Positions 9,447 to 18,357 of a DNA stretch of 45,399 bases are shown piece by piece. The stretch is from the NCBI GenBank assembly GCA_938001915.1, contig CALLBD010000029.1:1-45399 (forward strand), in the 5' to 3' direction. Origin of the DNA: an uncultured Caulobacterales bacterium (GTDB taxonomy: Bacteria > Pseudomonadota > Alphaproteobacteria > Caulobacterales > Maricaulaceae). Position numbers and translations under genes: made by a program. Every line of letters begins with the position of its first letter. Within the stretch, counting starts at the first letter, position 1. Below the pieces are notes generated by a model that saw only the letters and a list, made by a program, of their open reading frames with translations, was not told the origin of the DNA and searched no databases.

Positions 9447-10089
9447 GGGTCAACTCCGTAAGATATTCGGAAGTTTTCTTAAGTTCCCGATTGAATTCCA
9501 CTCGCCGGTTAAATTGCTTTTCTTTGCGTATCTTGGTTTGCAAAGCTTCGCATCTCTGTTCCAGAGATTTGATCTCCTCAATGCGAGCGTTGAGCTCAAA
9601 TAGAGTCTCACCATCGATGGCTTCAATCGGCATCAAGCTTTGTAATATCTGGCTGTAAAGCCCCTGAAGATTAGTCGCGACAGGTAAGGCTTGCCTCTCG
9701 CTCTGTTCTGGGACCCACATAGACGCATAATAATGTTTGCTAGGCTTGCCGCACTGCCATTTGGGTGTCGCCATGGCTTTTTGTTTGTCGCCGTGTGCCA
9801 ATTCAAAAATAATTGGAAACGCAATTGCCTTATCGATGTGCCTGAGAACGTCATCGTCTAAGTGTGCGCTTTTGAGCCGGATGTTGAAGATTTGAATTTC
9901 CGGGACATTTTCGGACGCCGATAGATTTATGGTCTCAGGAGCTAGTTTATAAGTCCAGCGTACTTGCTCTACTTGTGCCGAAAATAGGTCTCGAATACGA
10001 GGCGTCGCTTTGTGATAGGAAAACAGCTTGGTTTTGGAGACCATACGGTCAAAACGCGCCCGCTTTGGATATGCGAAGAGTGACGACAA
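9439..10089 (-). CDS. DUF4391 domain protein
   Basis: A 216-residue protein matching the DUF4391 family as I know it: an opening LFAYPKRARFDR, the core WTYKLAPETINL, then EIQIFNIRLK, AIAFPIIFEL, and a C-terminal coiled-coil-like basic segment ending in KEKQFNRRVEFNRELK. The family has no assigned chemistry but is commonly found beside PLD-like SNF2 helicases and type III Mod/Res genes, which is exactly this setting. The start is TTG at 10089, directly after the stop of the DUF262 gene with no gap, and its end overlaps the next gene, so translation is coupled on both sides. A structural or adaptor role is plausible; it is not demonstrated. Confidence 0.8.
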   Translation of the reverse strand: MSSLFAYPKRARFDRMVSKTKLFSYHKATPRIRDLFSAQVEQVRWTYKLAPETINLSASENVPEIQIFNIRLKSAHLDDDVLRHIDKAIAFPIIFELAHGDKQKAMATPKWQCGKPSKHYYASMWVPEQSERQALPVATNLQGLYSQILQSLMPIEAIDGETLFELNARIEEIKSLEQRCEALQTKIRKEKQFNRRVEFNRELKKTSEYLTELTRG

Positions 10090-11952
10090 CTAATCTTCCT
10101 CATCATATTTCTGAACTGGCGGTCCTTTCCATATATTATTTGCTCTAGTAAAGAGTACGGCGCTTCGTTGGGTTATCGTCGCTTCGTCCCAATCGTCAAA
10201 ATTCTGAAGTTCCCGATTTAATGCTAAACTACTATGTGATTTTACCTCAGGCATTCGTTTGGAATAACCTGCGTTTTTCAACTTCGAATTTAGCGGCTGT
10301 GTGAGCAAGGTAAGGTTTCCAATCCGATGGATTTTTTCGGAACGCTTGTTTTCTCGTTGGATTCTCTCCAGAGAAGGTTGGTTTTCATCTTCGTTTTCAA
10401 AACCTGGAACAGGCCAATGGATCTTCCACTTTTGCGGCATGATATGTTCAATAGTTAGGGCGCTTTTAATCTCTATATCTTCACTGAGTGAGCTCCTCAT
10501 GGAGACTTCAATGGCTTGAAGTAGGTAATTTAAACGCTTCGCACGTGCCGGCTTATATTGATCCCTGTTGACGAATCCATCTTCAAACTCTTGATCAGTG
10601 GGCCATCGATTTATGTCGGACTGCCCAGACCCCAAGAGGTTTTTAAAACGATCGAAGTTTATGGGCTCTAAATTTTCCCGCTCTCTCAGCTTCTTGATAA
10701 GATCTACAAAGGTATTATTGTAATTTTTAGTGGTTAAACCACATATATCCCGTCTCAAAATAAAGCTTTTCAGTACATCAAGAGAAAGTTGAAGATCATT
10801 ATCAGTCATTAATGCTTCGGTCGCCAAAAATACTACAAGTGGCATCGCTGTCGATACATCAAATGCGTCTGCAAATATTCCAAACTCCCCAACTGAATCA
10901 TCGGAATTCTTGGTGAACAATCTCTCTACGACCTGAGAGCTAGTCCTTAGTGATTTCAATTCGTATTCAACATCGGTGAATGGGGTTTCCAAAATGATCC
11001 ATTCTTTATACTCATCGTAAAGTCTGTCCACCGATACATTCTTTGCTGTTTTCATGGACAAATGATCAACAAATAGCCAATCGACGCGCTCTTCTTTTCT
11101 TCGACCTCGTGGTTCAGATTGCCCCCAATATCCGCTATCCAAATCAAGCCAATATTTCTCGTATAGCCGATCCGAATTCAACTTCGCTTTATTTGCTGAT
11201 TGTCCTGCAGCGCGCTGAAAAATAAAGTTTCTCATCAGATCGCTAGCCTTTAAATCTACTCCTCGGGAATTAAGGGTTTCAAAAATCACTTGCGGGTCAT
11301 CATTATCTTCTAGTTCAATCGAAACTATGGCTAGCCCAGACCTTAAGGCCTCAAAAACTTTTTCAACGACAAACTCCGCCTCCTCGACCCTTTCTTCCAC
11401 AAAGGATTCAAGTTCAGATTTTAGATACTCATAAGCTAAAATGGATTTTCGTACATAACCATCTATTTCAGGAGATTGTAGCCCCAGTTCGGAGATATCG
11501 GTCCCAGGGGCTATTATTTTGACAAAAGCCTTTCGGTCCATATATGATGGCCAGAGTTTATATCTCTCAATTCTTTCATTCTCCATGATGCCTGTATTTA
11601 AAAGGTACTTATCGATTTCTGAAGTGTAGACCGTTTCATGTAGTTGCGAGACACTACGTAAGGCAGCTAAAAAAAGTTGGAATGTTGTCAGTCTTTGTTG
11701 ACCGTCAATTACCTCCCAAGTTGAAACTTCGCGACCATATGTTTTGATTTGAGCAATAACAGCTGCACCCAAAAAATGAGGAGCTTCGAGTTGGCTTTCA
11801 GCGAGAAGTTTTTGTGCGATACGTTTAATATCTTTCCATAACATCTCTATCTGCGGTTTGACTGGCCAAGCATATTGTCTTTGGTAAAGAGGAACGACAT
11901 ATCTTTTCTTTCCGTCGAAAAGCTCGATAATAGATCTTTTAAAAGGTTTCAA
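10090..11952 (-). CDS. DUF262-DUF1524 (GmrSD-like) restriction protein
   Basis: A 620-residue single-chain protein. The N-terminal DUF262 half shows VPLYQRQYAWP, the DGQQRLTT motif and FETLNSRGVDLKASDL; the C-terminal DUF1524 half shows the HNH-like IEHIMPQ and the conserved IGNLTLLTQPLNSKL. In the GmrSD family (type IV restriction, attack on modified phage DNA) the DUF262 part supplies nucleotide-dependent control and the DUF1524 part cuts DNA. Both catalytic signatures are present, so it looks active. It starts at TTG 11952, two bases after the helicase stop, and abuts the DUF4391 gene. Base composition is visibly more AT-rich than the conjugation genes. Its insertion into a type III cassette is the odd feature. 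Confidence 0.92.
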   Translation of the reverse strand: MKPFKRSIIELFDGKKRYVVPLYQRQYAWPVKPQIEMLWKDIKRIAQKLLAESQLEAPHFLGAAVIAQIKTYGREVSTWEVIDGQQRLTTFQLFLAALRSVSQLHETVYTSEIDKYLLNTGIMENERIERYKLWPSYMDRKAFVKIIAPGTDISELGLQSPEIDGYVRKSILAYEYLKSELESFVEERVEEAEFVVEKVFEALRSGLAIVSIELEDNDDPQVIFETLNSRGVDLKASDLMRNFIFQRAAGQSANKAKLNSDRLYEKYWLDLDSGYWGQSEPRGRRKEERVDWLFVDHLSMKTAKNVSVDRLYDEYKEWIILETPFTDVEYELKSLRTSSQVVERLFTKNSDDSVGEFGIFADAFDVSTAMPLVVFLATEALMTDNDLQLSLDVLKSFILRRDICGLTTKNYNNTFVDLIKKLRERENLEPINFDRFKNLLGSGQSDINRWPTDQEFEDGFVNRDQYKPARAKRLNYLLQAIEVSMRSSLSEDIEIKSALTIEHIMPQKWKIHWPVPGFENEDENQPSLERIQRENKRSEKIHRIGNLTLLTQPLNSKLKNAGYSKRMPEVKSHSSLALNRELQNFDDWDEATITQRSAVLFTRANNIWKGPPVQKYDEED

Positions 11953-11954
11953 TT

Positions 11955-14900
11955 TTACCCCCCGTATTCATAAACAACGACAAACCCCAAAAGCTCAAAA
12001 TCATCTAGCCCTGCAATAGAGTCGAGGAGAGCCGTTGTGCGTTCTCCGGTGAACAAGCTATCGATGTCTTTATCTTCTTTGACGTCAATCATAGACCGAA
12101 TGGCCTGATCCAGAAGATCAGAATAGGCCTGCATGTTTCGGCCATCTTTGGTGTCTTTGTTGAAAGGCTCCACGACATCTGCGACCGGCTCTGAATAGGG
12201 TTTGCAGGCCGCTCTGGCCAAATCAAGCAAATGCTTGGCCCGAGAGTGCTCGGCGATGATGTCGCCGTCCTGCCCGATATAAACCAGATAAAAGGGATGG
12301 AGCCTGTTATGGCCGCCAATGTCAGGTGTCGAGGCCTTTATGTTTCTCATCGCGAATATCACGCCCGGGACGAGGCCTTTCTCAGGGGCTGCCGGAACCA
12401 CCGTGTGAATACCATTTGGTAGCTTGGGGATGTCAGGGTGGTCTTTGAGGAAACGAACAAGGTCCATGCAGAAATCATTCAAGCCAAGGTCCGTGATTGA
12501 CACGCCGGTCTTTAGATCTTCAAGCTCAATCACTTCTTCCTGTAGGCGGCGGAGCTGTTCTTTGCGGTATTCAGTATCATTAGCTTTGGCAGAAAGGACG
12601 TTATCGTCTCCGGTGGCCGACACGTCTGCAATGACCATCCGCGACTCAACACGGTCTTTCAGGTTAATATATTCATCTAGCGAAATATCTGGCCAGTAAT
12701 TGACCAGTTGTATGTCCGTGTTGGTTGAGCCTATTCGGTCGACACGGCCAAAGCGCTGGATGATGCGCACCGGGTTCCAGTGAATGTCGTAATTAATGAC
12801 GATATCGCAGTCCTGAAGGTTTTGACCCTCAGAGATACAATCCGTCCCAACTAGCACGTCAATCTCACGAGGCTCATTTTCCAAGATCAGGTCTTTCTTT
12901 TTGGAGCGGGGCGAGAACAGCGTCATCACTTCCTGAAAGTCATAGGATGTTCCCAGTGTCGATTTCGGGTTGCCCGACCCGCCCGTTACGGAGGCCGAAT
13001 GGAGCTGAAATTGATCCGTCACTTCAGCCGAGAGATTTTTGTAAAGATAATCCGCCGTATCGGAGAAGGCCGTGAATATAAGTGCTTTTTTATTGCCCGG
13101 ATTAAAGGGGTCTAGAATTTTGTCTTTTACGCTTTGGATCAGGTGTTGAAGTTTGAAGTCATCTTCAGGGCTGATCTTTTCCATTTCGTGCAAAAGGTGT
13201 GACAAAAGGTGTTGGTCGCCCTGGAGCTCATGCTTCCAGCTTGGTAAGTCGATATCGGCAAGATCAATTTTAATCTTTCCACCAATCATTTGTTCCTCAG
13301 ATGTTGGCAGCTCATCATCATCGGGATCGAGGTCATCAATTATATTGTCGATAGACTCTATTTTTCCTGTTGTCTCAAAGGCAGCAATTTTCTCAAGCGT
13401 TGAAAGATAAAGGTTATTGAGCTTTTCAAGCGTTAGTCGAAAAGCATGGACAGAACTCTCAAGACGCTTCAGCAAGTTAACAGTCATTAGACTCTGCAGA
13501 GCCTTTTCGCGGTCCATTTGCGTAAGGCGGCCTTTGCCTTCGCGAACTTCAGTATCGTACATCTCTTCATATTTTTTGAGACGGCTTGGTAGAACATAAC
13601 TGATTGGCGCGTAGACTGACATTTTGACTTGGCTAAGGTCAGTGTAGATTTCGTTGAAGCTCATCACATCTGGGCGATTGGTCAGCTTACACCGATGTGA
13701 AACCGGCTGTCGTCTTTTTGGGAAATTGCCAATATCCGCCGTATCGTAATAGGTTGTGATGTGTTTACGCGATCGGGCAATGGTTACGCTATCCAAGAGT
13801 TTAAAGAAATCAAAGTCCAGACGCTCAAGAATGAGCTCCGCTGTGCGCTCTTCCGTAGGGAGTTTGGACCAGTCATTGAACACAGCTTGCGCGCGTTTGA
13901 ATATTTCTTCGATTGGCCGTTCCGTGCCGAGCTTTTTGGAAAGCGTGGAAGACTCACCTTCATAGGCGAGCGCCAATTGATTGCGTAGATCAGTGAAACG
14001 ATTATTCACCGGTGTGGCTGAGAGCATAAGGACTTTGGTCTTGACGCCTTCTCGAATGACCATGCGCATAAGCTTTTCGTAGCGGGTCTCACGATCGTTA
14101 ACCGCCTCATTATTTCTGAAGTTATGCGACTCATCGATAACGACCAGATCGTAATTGCCCCAATTGACCTGATTAAGCGGGAGGCCGAGGCTTTCCCCGC
14201 TCGTCCGGCTGAGGTCCGTGTGGCAAAGTATGTCGTAATTCAGGCGGTCTTTGGCGAGAATATTTGTTTTCAGATTGCTGTTATAGGTCTGCCAATTTCC
14301 CGCGAGTTTTTTTGGGCAAAGGACAAGCACAGCCTTGTTACGTAGCTCGTAATATTTGATAACGCCCAGAGCGGTAAAGGTTTTACCCAGACCAACACTG
14401 TCGGCAAGTATACAGCCATTATAGGTCTCGAGCTTGTTGATGAGACCAACAGCCGCGTCTTTCTGGAAATTATATAGTGTATTCCAAACGACGCTATCCT
14501 GATATCCTGTCAAATCATTCGGTAAGACGTCTTCATTGAGGTCCTCAAGAAACTCATTGAAAATATTATAAAGGATCAGGAAATAAACTTTGTCTGGCGC
14601 GTTTTCCTTATAGATATTTTCAATGTGGGCGCAAAGTTGTTCTGTGACATCCTGGAGCTTTGTCGGATCACGCCAAATATTTTCAAACAAGTCTAAATAG
14701 CTTTTAGACATTGTTGGTTCGTCAAGGCAATTTACCATATTGGAAACCGCGTTGCCCTGTTCGTAGCCAAGGTCTACCGCTGTGAATCCTTGTATGGGCA
14801 TATAAGCAGTCGCATCGCTACCTGGGATGCATGCAAATTGCTGCATCGGAGCTTGCGTTGTGTTCGATTTAAACCGTGCCTTTCTCCTGATCCAATCTGC

Positions 14901-15224
14901 ACATTCTTTAGCGATGGCTTTTTGAGTAAGTTGGTTCTTTAACCGAACTTCAAATTCAGTTCCGTAAAGTCCACGCTCTCTATCCCTCTTCGGGATTGTA
15001 AATTCTCTACGCTCTTTTCTGAGTTTGTCGGATTGTTCATTTGGAACAAAGGTCGGAGCCGTGAAAATAAATTCAAGGGATTCGACCTTTTCTAATTCTT
15101 TCTTGAGTTCTTCAAAGGCATAAATCGAAAAACAAGATGCCGCAATTTGCAACTTCGAACCTTTTCGAAGCCGGTTTTTGAGATCATCTCCAAAGAGAAT
15201 GTTGATGTTATCAAGCGTCTTCAA
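11955..15224 (-). CDS. SNF2-family helicase with N-terminal PLD-like domain
   Basis: A 1089-residue protein. The first 165 residues form the PLD-like domain of this helicase family (IAASCFSIYAFEEL, GTEFEVRLKNQLTQ, AYMPIQGFTAVDLGY); I see no clear HxK(x4)D catalytic pair, which seems usual for the family. The helicase follows: Walker A GLGKT (278-282), DESHNF (from 364), SATPVNN, and the C-terminal lobe with GTDCISEGQNLQ and IIQRFGRVDRIG. Such proteins are nucleic-acid translocases in restriction-like operons. It is the first gene of the six-gene defence operon; the start is TTG at 15224 because no ATG or GTG lies upstream in frame before a stop nearby, and the family N-terminus fits. About 250 bases separate it from integrase 2. 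Confidence 0.92.
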   Translation of the reverse strand: MKTLDNINILFGDDLKNRLRKGSKLQIAASCFSIYAFEELKKELEKVESLEFIFTAPTFVPNEQSDKLRKERREFTIPKRDRERGLYGTEFEVRLKNQLTQKAIAKECADWIRRKARFKSNTTQAPMQQFACIPGSDATAYMPIQGFTAVDLGYEQGNAVSNMVNCLDEPTMSKSYLDLFENIWRDPTKLQDVTEQLCAHIENIYKENAPDKVYFLILYNIFNEFLEDLNEDVLPNDLTGYQDSVVWNTLYNFQKDAAVGLINKLETYNGCILADSVGLGKTFTALGVIKYYELRNKAVLVLCPKKLAGNWQTYNSNLKTNILAKDRLNYDILCHTDLSRTSGESLGLPLNQVNWGNYDLVVIDESHNFRNNEAVNDRETRYEKLMRMVIREGVKTKVLMLSATPVNNRFTDLRNQLALAYEGESSTLSKKLGTERPIEEIFKRAQAVFNDWSKLPTEERTAELILERLDFDFFKLLDSVTIARSRKHITTYYDTADIGNFPKRRQPVSHRCKLTNRPDVMSFNEIYTDLSQVKMSVYAPISYVLPSRLKKYEEMYDTEVREGKGRLTQMDREKALQSLMTVNLLKRLESSVHAFRLTLEKLNNLYLSTLEKIAAFETTGKIESIDNIIDDLDPDDDELPTSEEQMIGGKIKIDLADIDLPSWKHELQGDQHLLSHLLHEMEKISPEDDFKLQHLIQSVKDKILDPFNPGNKKALIFTAFSDTADYLYKNLSAEVTDQFQLHSASVTGGSGNPKSTLGTSYDFQEVMTLFSPRSKKKDLILENEPREIDVLVGTDCISEGQNLQDCDIVINYDIHWNPVRIIQRFGRVDRIGSTNTDIQLVNYWPDISLDEYINLKDRVESRMVIADVSATGDDNVLSAKANDTEYRKEQLRRLQEEVIELEDLKTGVSITDLGLNDFCMDLVRFLKDHPDIPKLPNGIHTVVPAAPEKGLVPGVIFAMRNIKASTPDIGGHNRLHPFYLVYIGQDGDIIAEHSRAKHLLDLARAACKPYSEPVADVVEPFNKDTKDGRNMQAYSDLLDQAIRSMIDVKEDKDIDSLFTGERTTALLDSIAGLDDFELLGFVVVYEYGG

Positions 15225-15478
15225 TTTAATGGCCTAATTTAATTCATTAGATATTTTGCAAGAGTCTTTACCACGTAGCCATACTGACATGAGACGTGAA
15301 GTTAAGTCTGAACGATTTCACAATAATAGCCAACCCTTCAATCCTTCAGTGGTGCGTTGCAGTAAAACAAGATACACAGATATGATCTATAGGCCACTGC
15401 AAACTCGCTTAAAAGAGATATGGCGGCAATTAACCCTAAATGATTGTGTTTGGTCGTCTTGTATGATTGTCGGTGAAA
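15225..15478. other. Intergenic gap upstream of defence operon
   Basis: This gap should hold the promoter of the minus-strand defence operon. I see no convincing promoter boxes, hairpin or gene; the AT-rich stretch just upstream of 15224 (taaattaaattag-like on the minus strand) is the likeliest place for the -10 region. Confidence 0.3.
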
Positions 15479-16804
15479 TCATCTCAATCGGTGAATTATT
15501 TTAAGGAGTTCATCTCTACGAAACTCTAGTGACCCGCCATCGCCATATTGAGGTCTGTCGTTTTTATGGCCCATGAGGGTACATCTGAGACCATAGTCCA
15601 GCCCGGCTTCGAGCATGCGTTTTTCAAAGCTGTGGCGGAAGCTATAGATGCGGTGTTTTGGGGTGGGGAACAAGCCGCGCCGTTTGAACGCCGCTCCGAG
15701 CAGATTTGAGAGGACTGTCGCATTATCAGCATATTTCGGAAATCCTCCGGGAGCCCGCTTCATGGCCTCTAGCGCGACACCGATCAGTGGGATGTCGCGT
15801 TTTGAGGATGGAGTTTTGAGTTCTCTCTTTTGGGTGGGCCGAATCTTGATATGCGGGACTTCGTGGTTGAGGCAAATATGTTCGGGCTGGAGGTTGACTA
15901 TCTCGCTAAGGCGGCAGCCTGTTTCGATTAGGATGGGCACGACAAGTTGAGCTTCTTTGTTGAGGCCGTCTAGAGCGCCTTTTGCTAGAATTTTGGTTCT
16001 GACCCATTCATCCGTGAAGACGGGCGTTGTTGGCTCATATCGTGACTGGAAGCGCAGATTACGGAAAGGATTGGGGCGGTCTTCTTGTCCGTAATAGGTC
16101 CAGTAGAGGCGAAATATCTTTCTTAAATGCCCAATCTTCTTATTCGCGGTATTCGGTTTGTAAGGTGAATTGTCAGGAATGATCTGGTCACGCCAATGCT
16201 GATGAAAGCTCACTGCATGGTGGCGTGTGATTTCATCTAGGCTCAAGGAGCCGCAAACGTCTTCAAAGGCTTCGATGGATCGTTCGCGTTCCTCAATCCA
16301 TTTTCTGCGCTGTTCTTTTGATTTGGAGGTAATCTCATGCGGCGCGATGGTATCGACATAAAGTCTCAGTGCATCCCTAAAGTCGTGTTCTGGTGCTGCG
16401 ATTAGGCCGAAAACCGCTTGGACGTAGGATTTGTCGTTTGTGAACTCTCTTATGCTGTCCAGCCTTGCGAGCATATCTGGCAAATCTTGGTCCTCGATCA
16501 GGCCTGCCAGGGGTTTATAGCTATATCCTAGCATCCCGCAGCGCGCTCGCGCCAACTGATAATCATCTTCAGCTGATTGATGCTGCTTCGCACTTTTACC
16601 GTAAAAGGCCAGCTTGCCCCATTCAGTTTCGAGTTCCTTATTGAGCAGATCACGACGGAGCCGGGCTTCATCAATATTTTTTGTTTTAAGCGCTTTGCGG
16701 ATTCTTCGTCTAGGATATACGTGCCAAACGCCTTTGGGCACACGCCGAAAATAATACCAAAGGTCCCCACGTCTTTCGAGATATTGATTTTTATTTTTTG
16801 GCAT
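15479..16804 (-). CDS. Tyrosine recombinase/integrase 2
   Basis: A 441-residue integrase clearly paralogous to integrase 1: both share the N-terminus (QYLERRGDLWYYFRRVPK here), ETGCRLSEIVNLQPE, YSFRHSFEKRMLEAGLDYG, LMGHKNDRPQYGDGG and the end SLEFRRDELLKI. The catalytic set (Arg in GCRLSE, Arg in SFRHSF, His in MGHK, Tyr in PQYGDGG) is complete. ATG at 16804 is chosen because it aligns exactly with the start of integrase 1 and has a GAAAGG ribosome site upstream; a longer frame from 16849 exists. No copy of the attachment core lies near it. It may be the integrase of an older element that carried the defence genes, or a second functional recombinase. Confidence 0.92.
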   Translation of the reverse strand: MPKNKNQYLERRGDLWYYFRRVPKGVWHVYPRRRIRKALKTKNIDEARLRRDLLNKELETEWGKLAFYGKSAKQHQSAEDDYQLARARCGMLGYSYKPLAGLIEDQDLPDMLARLDSIREFTNDKSYVQAVFGLIAAPEHDFRDALRLYVDTIAPHEITSKSKEQRRKWIEERERSIEAFEDVCGSLSLDEITRHHAVSFHQHWRDQIIPDNSPYKPNTANKKIGHLRKIFRLYWTYYGQEDRPNPFRNLRFQSRYEPTTPVFTDEWVRTKILAKGALDGLNKEAQLVVPILIETGCRLSEIVNLQPEHICLNHEVPHIKIRPTQKRELKTPSSKRDIPLIGVALEAMKRAPGGFPKYADNATVLSNLLGAAFKRRGLFPTPKHRIYSFRHSFEKRMLEAGLDYGLRCTLMGHKNDRPQYGDGGSLEFRRDELLKIIHRLR

Positions 16805-16837
16805 TTGCAACCTTTCTTTTATGCTTAAACTGGATGT

Positions 16838-17080
16838 TTGATTGTCCATAGGAAGAGCCGAAACTTGCGCTATTTAAAAACTATAAAAAACAGCACGGTG
16901 ACACTCCCCGATCTTTATCGGGGAATGGAAACCGCTGTGGCTTTGATCGATAAATATGGTGAAGCCTACTGGCCTATCTTTGAATGGCTGGAAGCTGAAA
17001 TTGATGACCGTGAAAGCCGTGCGGCTAGGCTGGAAAAGTTTCGTCAATCTCCACATGCGGCAAAGGCGTCTCAGTCGTGA
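16838..17080 (+). CDS. Small WPIFE-motif protein, copy 1
   Basis: An unassigned protein of at most 80 residues. Its core (VALIDKYGEAYWPIFEWLEAEI) matches that of the small protein at 43015-43227 (ASLINAGNDNLWPIFEKIEKEL), so these are two members of one small family in the same element. The start is uncertain: TTG at 16838 gives the full frame, while GTG at 16909 would keep only the shared part. It overlaps the phosphoesterase gene by GTGA, which supports it being translated. An 8-bp hairpin (16905-16924) lies within or just before it. Function unknown. Confidence 0.6.
   Translation: MIVHRKSRNLRYLKTIKNSTVTLPDLYRGMETAVALIDKYGEAYWPIFEWLEAEIDDRESRAARLEKFRQSPHAAKASQS
16897..16924. repeat. GGTGACAC motif followed by perfect 8-bp hairpin
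   Basis: GGTGACAC (16897-16904) is followed by TCCCCGAT (16905-16912), a CTTT loop and ATCGGGGA (16917-16924). Related sequence (TTTATCGGGG, GGTGTCACC) occurs in the oriT-like region at 27884-27900. It lies between the divergent integrase 2 and WPIFE genes. Confidence 0.45.
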
Positions 17081-17862
17081 AATTCTGGGTGTTCTCAGAC
17101 CTGCATCTGGAAGGGTGTGATTGGAAGCCTGAGCGCGTGCCTGATTGCGACGCAATCATAGCGGCAGGTGATATTCATGACCCAGGTCATAAAGCCGTTG
17201 AATGGCTGGACAGAATTTCAGATAGCAAACCGGTGATTTATGTGCCGGGCAATCATGAATGGTATGCCCATAATGAGCGCTTTACGGTCAAAGATGAAAT
17301 CAAGCGCATGCGAAAGGCGGCTAAAGGAACCTCAGTTCAACTCTTAATGGATGAGAGCCTCATCATTGATGACGTGCGCATATTAGGCTCCACACTCTGG
17401 ACCGATTTTGCTTATTTTGGCGATGAGCGGCGGTCCATGGCTGTGGCGGCTATGGGTATGAATGATCACCGGGTTATCTATCCCAAAGTTGTCGGCATGC
17501 CTTTACATCCTGGCGAGAGCCGCGACTGGCACAGGCAAAGCCGCGCTTGGTTAGAAGATGAGTTTTCTAAAGAAGGAGATTGGCGAGCGACAATCGTTGT
17601 GACCCATCATTTGCCGCATCCTAATTCTGTGTCTGAGAAATATAAAGACAGCGCTTTGAACCCTGCCTTCGTGTCTGATCTTAGCGCGCTAGTGGAGAGT
17701 TGTGGTGCTGAATTATGGGTACATGGCCACACGCATAGCAGCTGTGATTATATGGCTGGAAAAACGCGCGTTCTGTGTAATCCAAAGGGATACGGGCCTC
17801 GGCGCGGGTCGTCCAATTATGAAAATAGTGGTTTTGATCCAATGATGGTCGTGACCGTTTGA
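17077..17862 (+). CDS. Calcineurin-like metallophosphoesterase
   Basis: A 261-residue cytoplasmic protein with the complete metal-binding set of the metallophosphoesterase superfamily, in order: DLHLEG (near residue 8), GDIHD, GNHEWY, VTHHLPH and HGHTH. These bind two metal ions and hydrolyse phosphomonoesters or phosphodiesters; the substrate cannot be told from sequence. There is no signal peptide. It starts at GTG 17077, overlapping the WPIFE stop as GTGA, and is followed after about 12 bases by a thermonuclease-like gene, so three plus-strand genes likely form one operon. Being cargo next to a nuclease, nucleic-acid or nucleotide turnover is plausible. Confidence 0.9.
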   Translation: MKFWVFSDLHLEGCDWKPERVPDCDAIIAAGDIHDPGHKAVEWLDRISDSKPVIYVPGNHEWYAHNERFTVKDEIKRMRKAAKGTSVQLLMDESLIIDDVRILGSTLWTDFAYFGDERRSMAVAAMGMNDHRVIYPKVVGMPLHPGESRDWHRQSRAWLEDEFSKEGDWRATIVVTHHLPHPNSVSEKYKDSALNPAFVSDLSALVESCGAELWVHGHTHSSCDYMAGKTRVLCNPKGYGPRRGSSNYENSGFDPMMVVTV

Positions 17863-17874
17863 GACTGAGATTTG

Positions 17875-18354
17875 ATGTTCAGATCATTTATGAAATTTAT
17901 AACTCTTGCTTTGCTCATTGCCTTTGCGCCTTTGGGCTGTAGTCACAGTGTTGCAGCTGACAATCAAGACGCCCGTTCTGATCTTTCAGAGAGGTCTTAC
18001 AGCTCCATATATTGGTCAGATGGGGATAGTGGGAAAATTGGCGATATCAAGTTTCGGCTGGCCAATATTGATGCGCCTGAAACCGGCTCGATGAAACAAC
18101 GTGGCGGGGCCAAATGTGAGCTTGAGCGTGAATTAGGGTATGAAGCGAAAGCGTTTATTGTCGATTTTACCAAGGGCAAATCTATACGCATTGTGCGGGA
18201 TTATGGGAAAGATCGCTATGGGCGGCTTGTGGTTGATCTTGTAGCAGATGGGGAAGATGTTGGGGCTGCAGGCGTAGATGCTGGACATCTAAGAGATTGG
18301 CTTCACATAAAAGGGCGAGCTCAATCGCCTAAGCCAGATTGGTGTCAGCCGTAA
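17875..18354 (+). CDS. Thermonuclease-like (SNase) secreted protein
   Basis: About 159 residues with an N-terminal export signal (MKFITLALLIAFAPLGC) and an SNase-family domain: DGDSG, FRLANIDAPETG (with the conserved Arg and the metal-binding DAPE region) and DRYGRLVVDL (second conserved Arg). The family hydrolyses DNA and RNA with Ca2+. The Cys after the hydrophobic segment hints at a lipoprotein, but the box PLGC is a poor match. ATG at 17875 follows TTG 17872; a third choice, ATG 17890, gives the cleanest signal peptide. It is the last gene of the WPIFE-phosphoesterase group. A periplasmic or surface nuclease on a conjugative element could act on incoming or external DNA; that is inference. 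Confidence 0.8.
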   Translation: MFRSFMKFITLALLIAFAPLGCSHSVAADNQDARSDLSERSYSSIYWSDGDSGKIGDIKFRLANIDAPETGSMKQRGGAKCELERELGYEAKAFIVDFTKGKSIRIVRDYGKDRYGRLVVDLVADGEDVGAAGVDAGHLRDWLHIKGRAQSPKPDWCQP

Positions 18355-18357
18355 CGT

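Noticed and set aside
3340-15224. BREX or DISARM system
   Set aside because: No PglZ, BrxC, BrxL, DrmA or DrmB-type protein is present; the methylase and nuclease are type III.
15256-15504. 82-codon plus-strand frame between helicase and integrase 2
   Set aside because: No ribosome site, no family resemblance, and it runs into the end of integrase 2.
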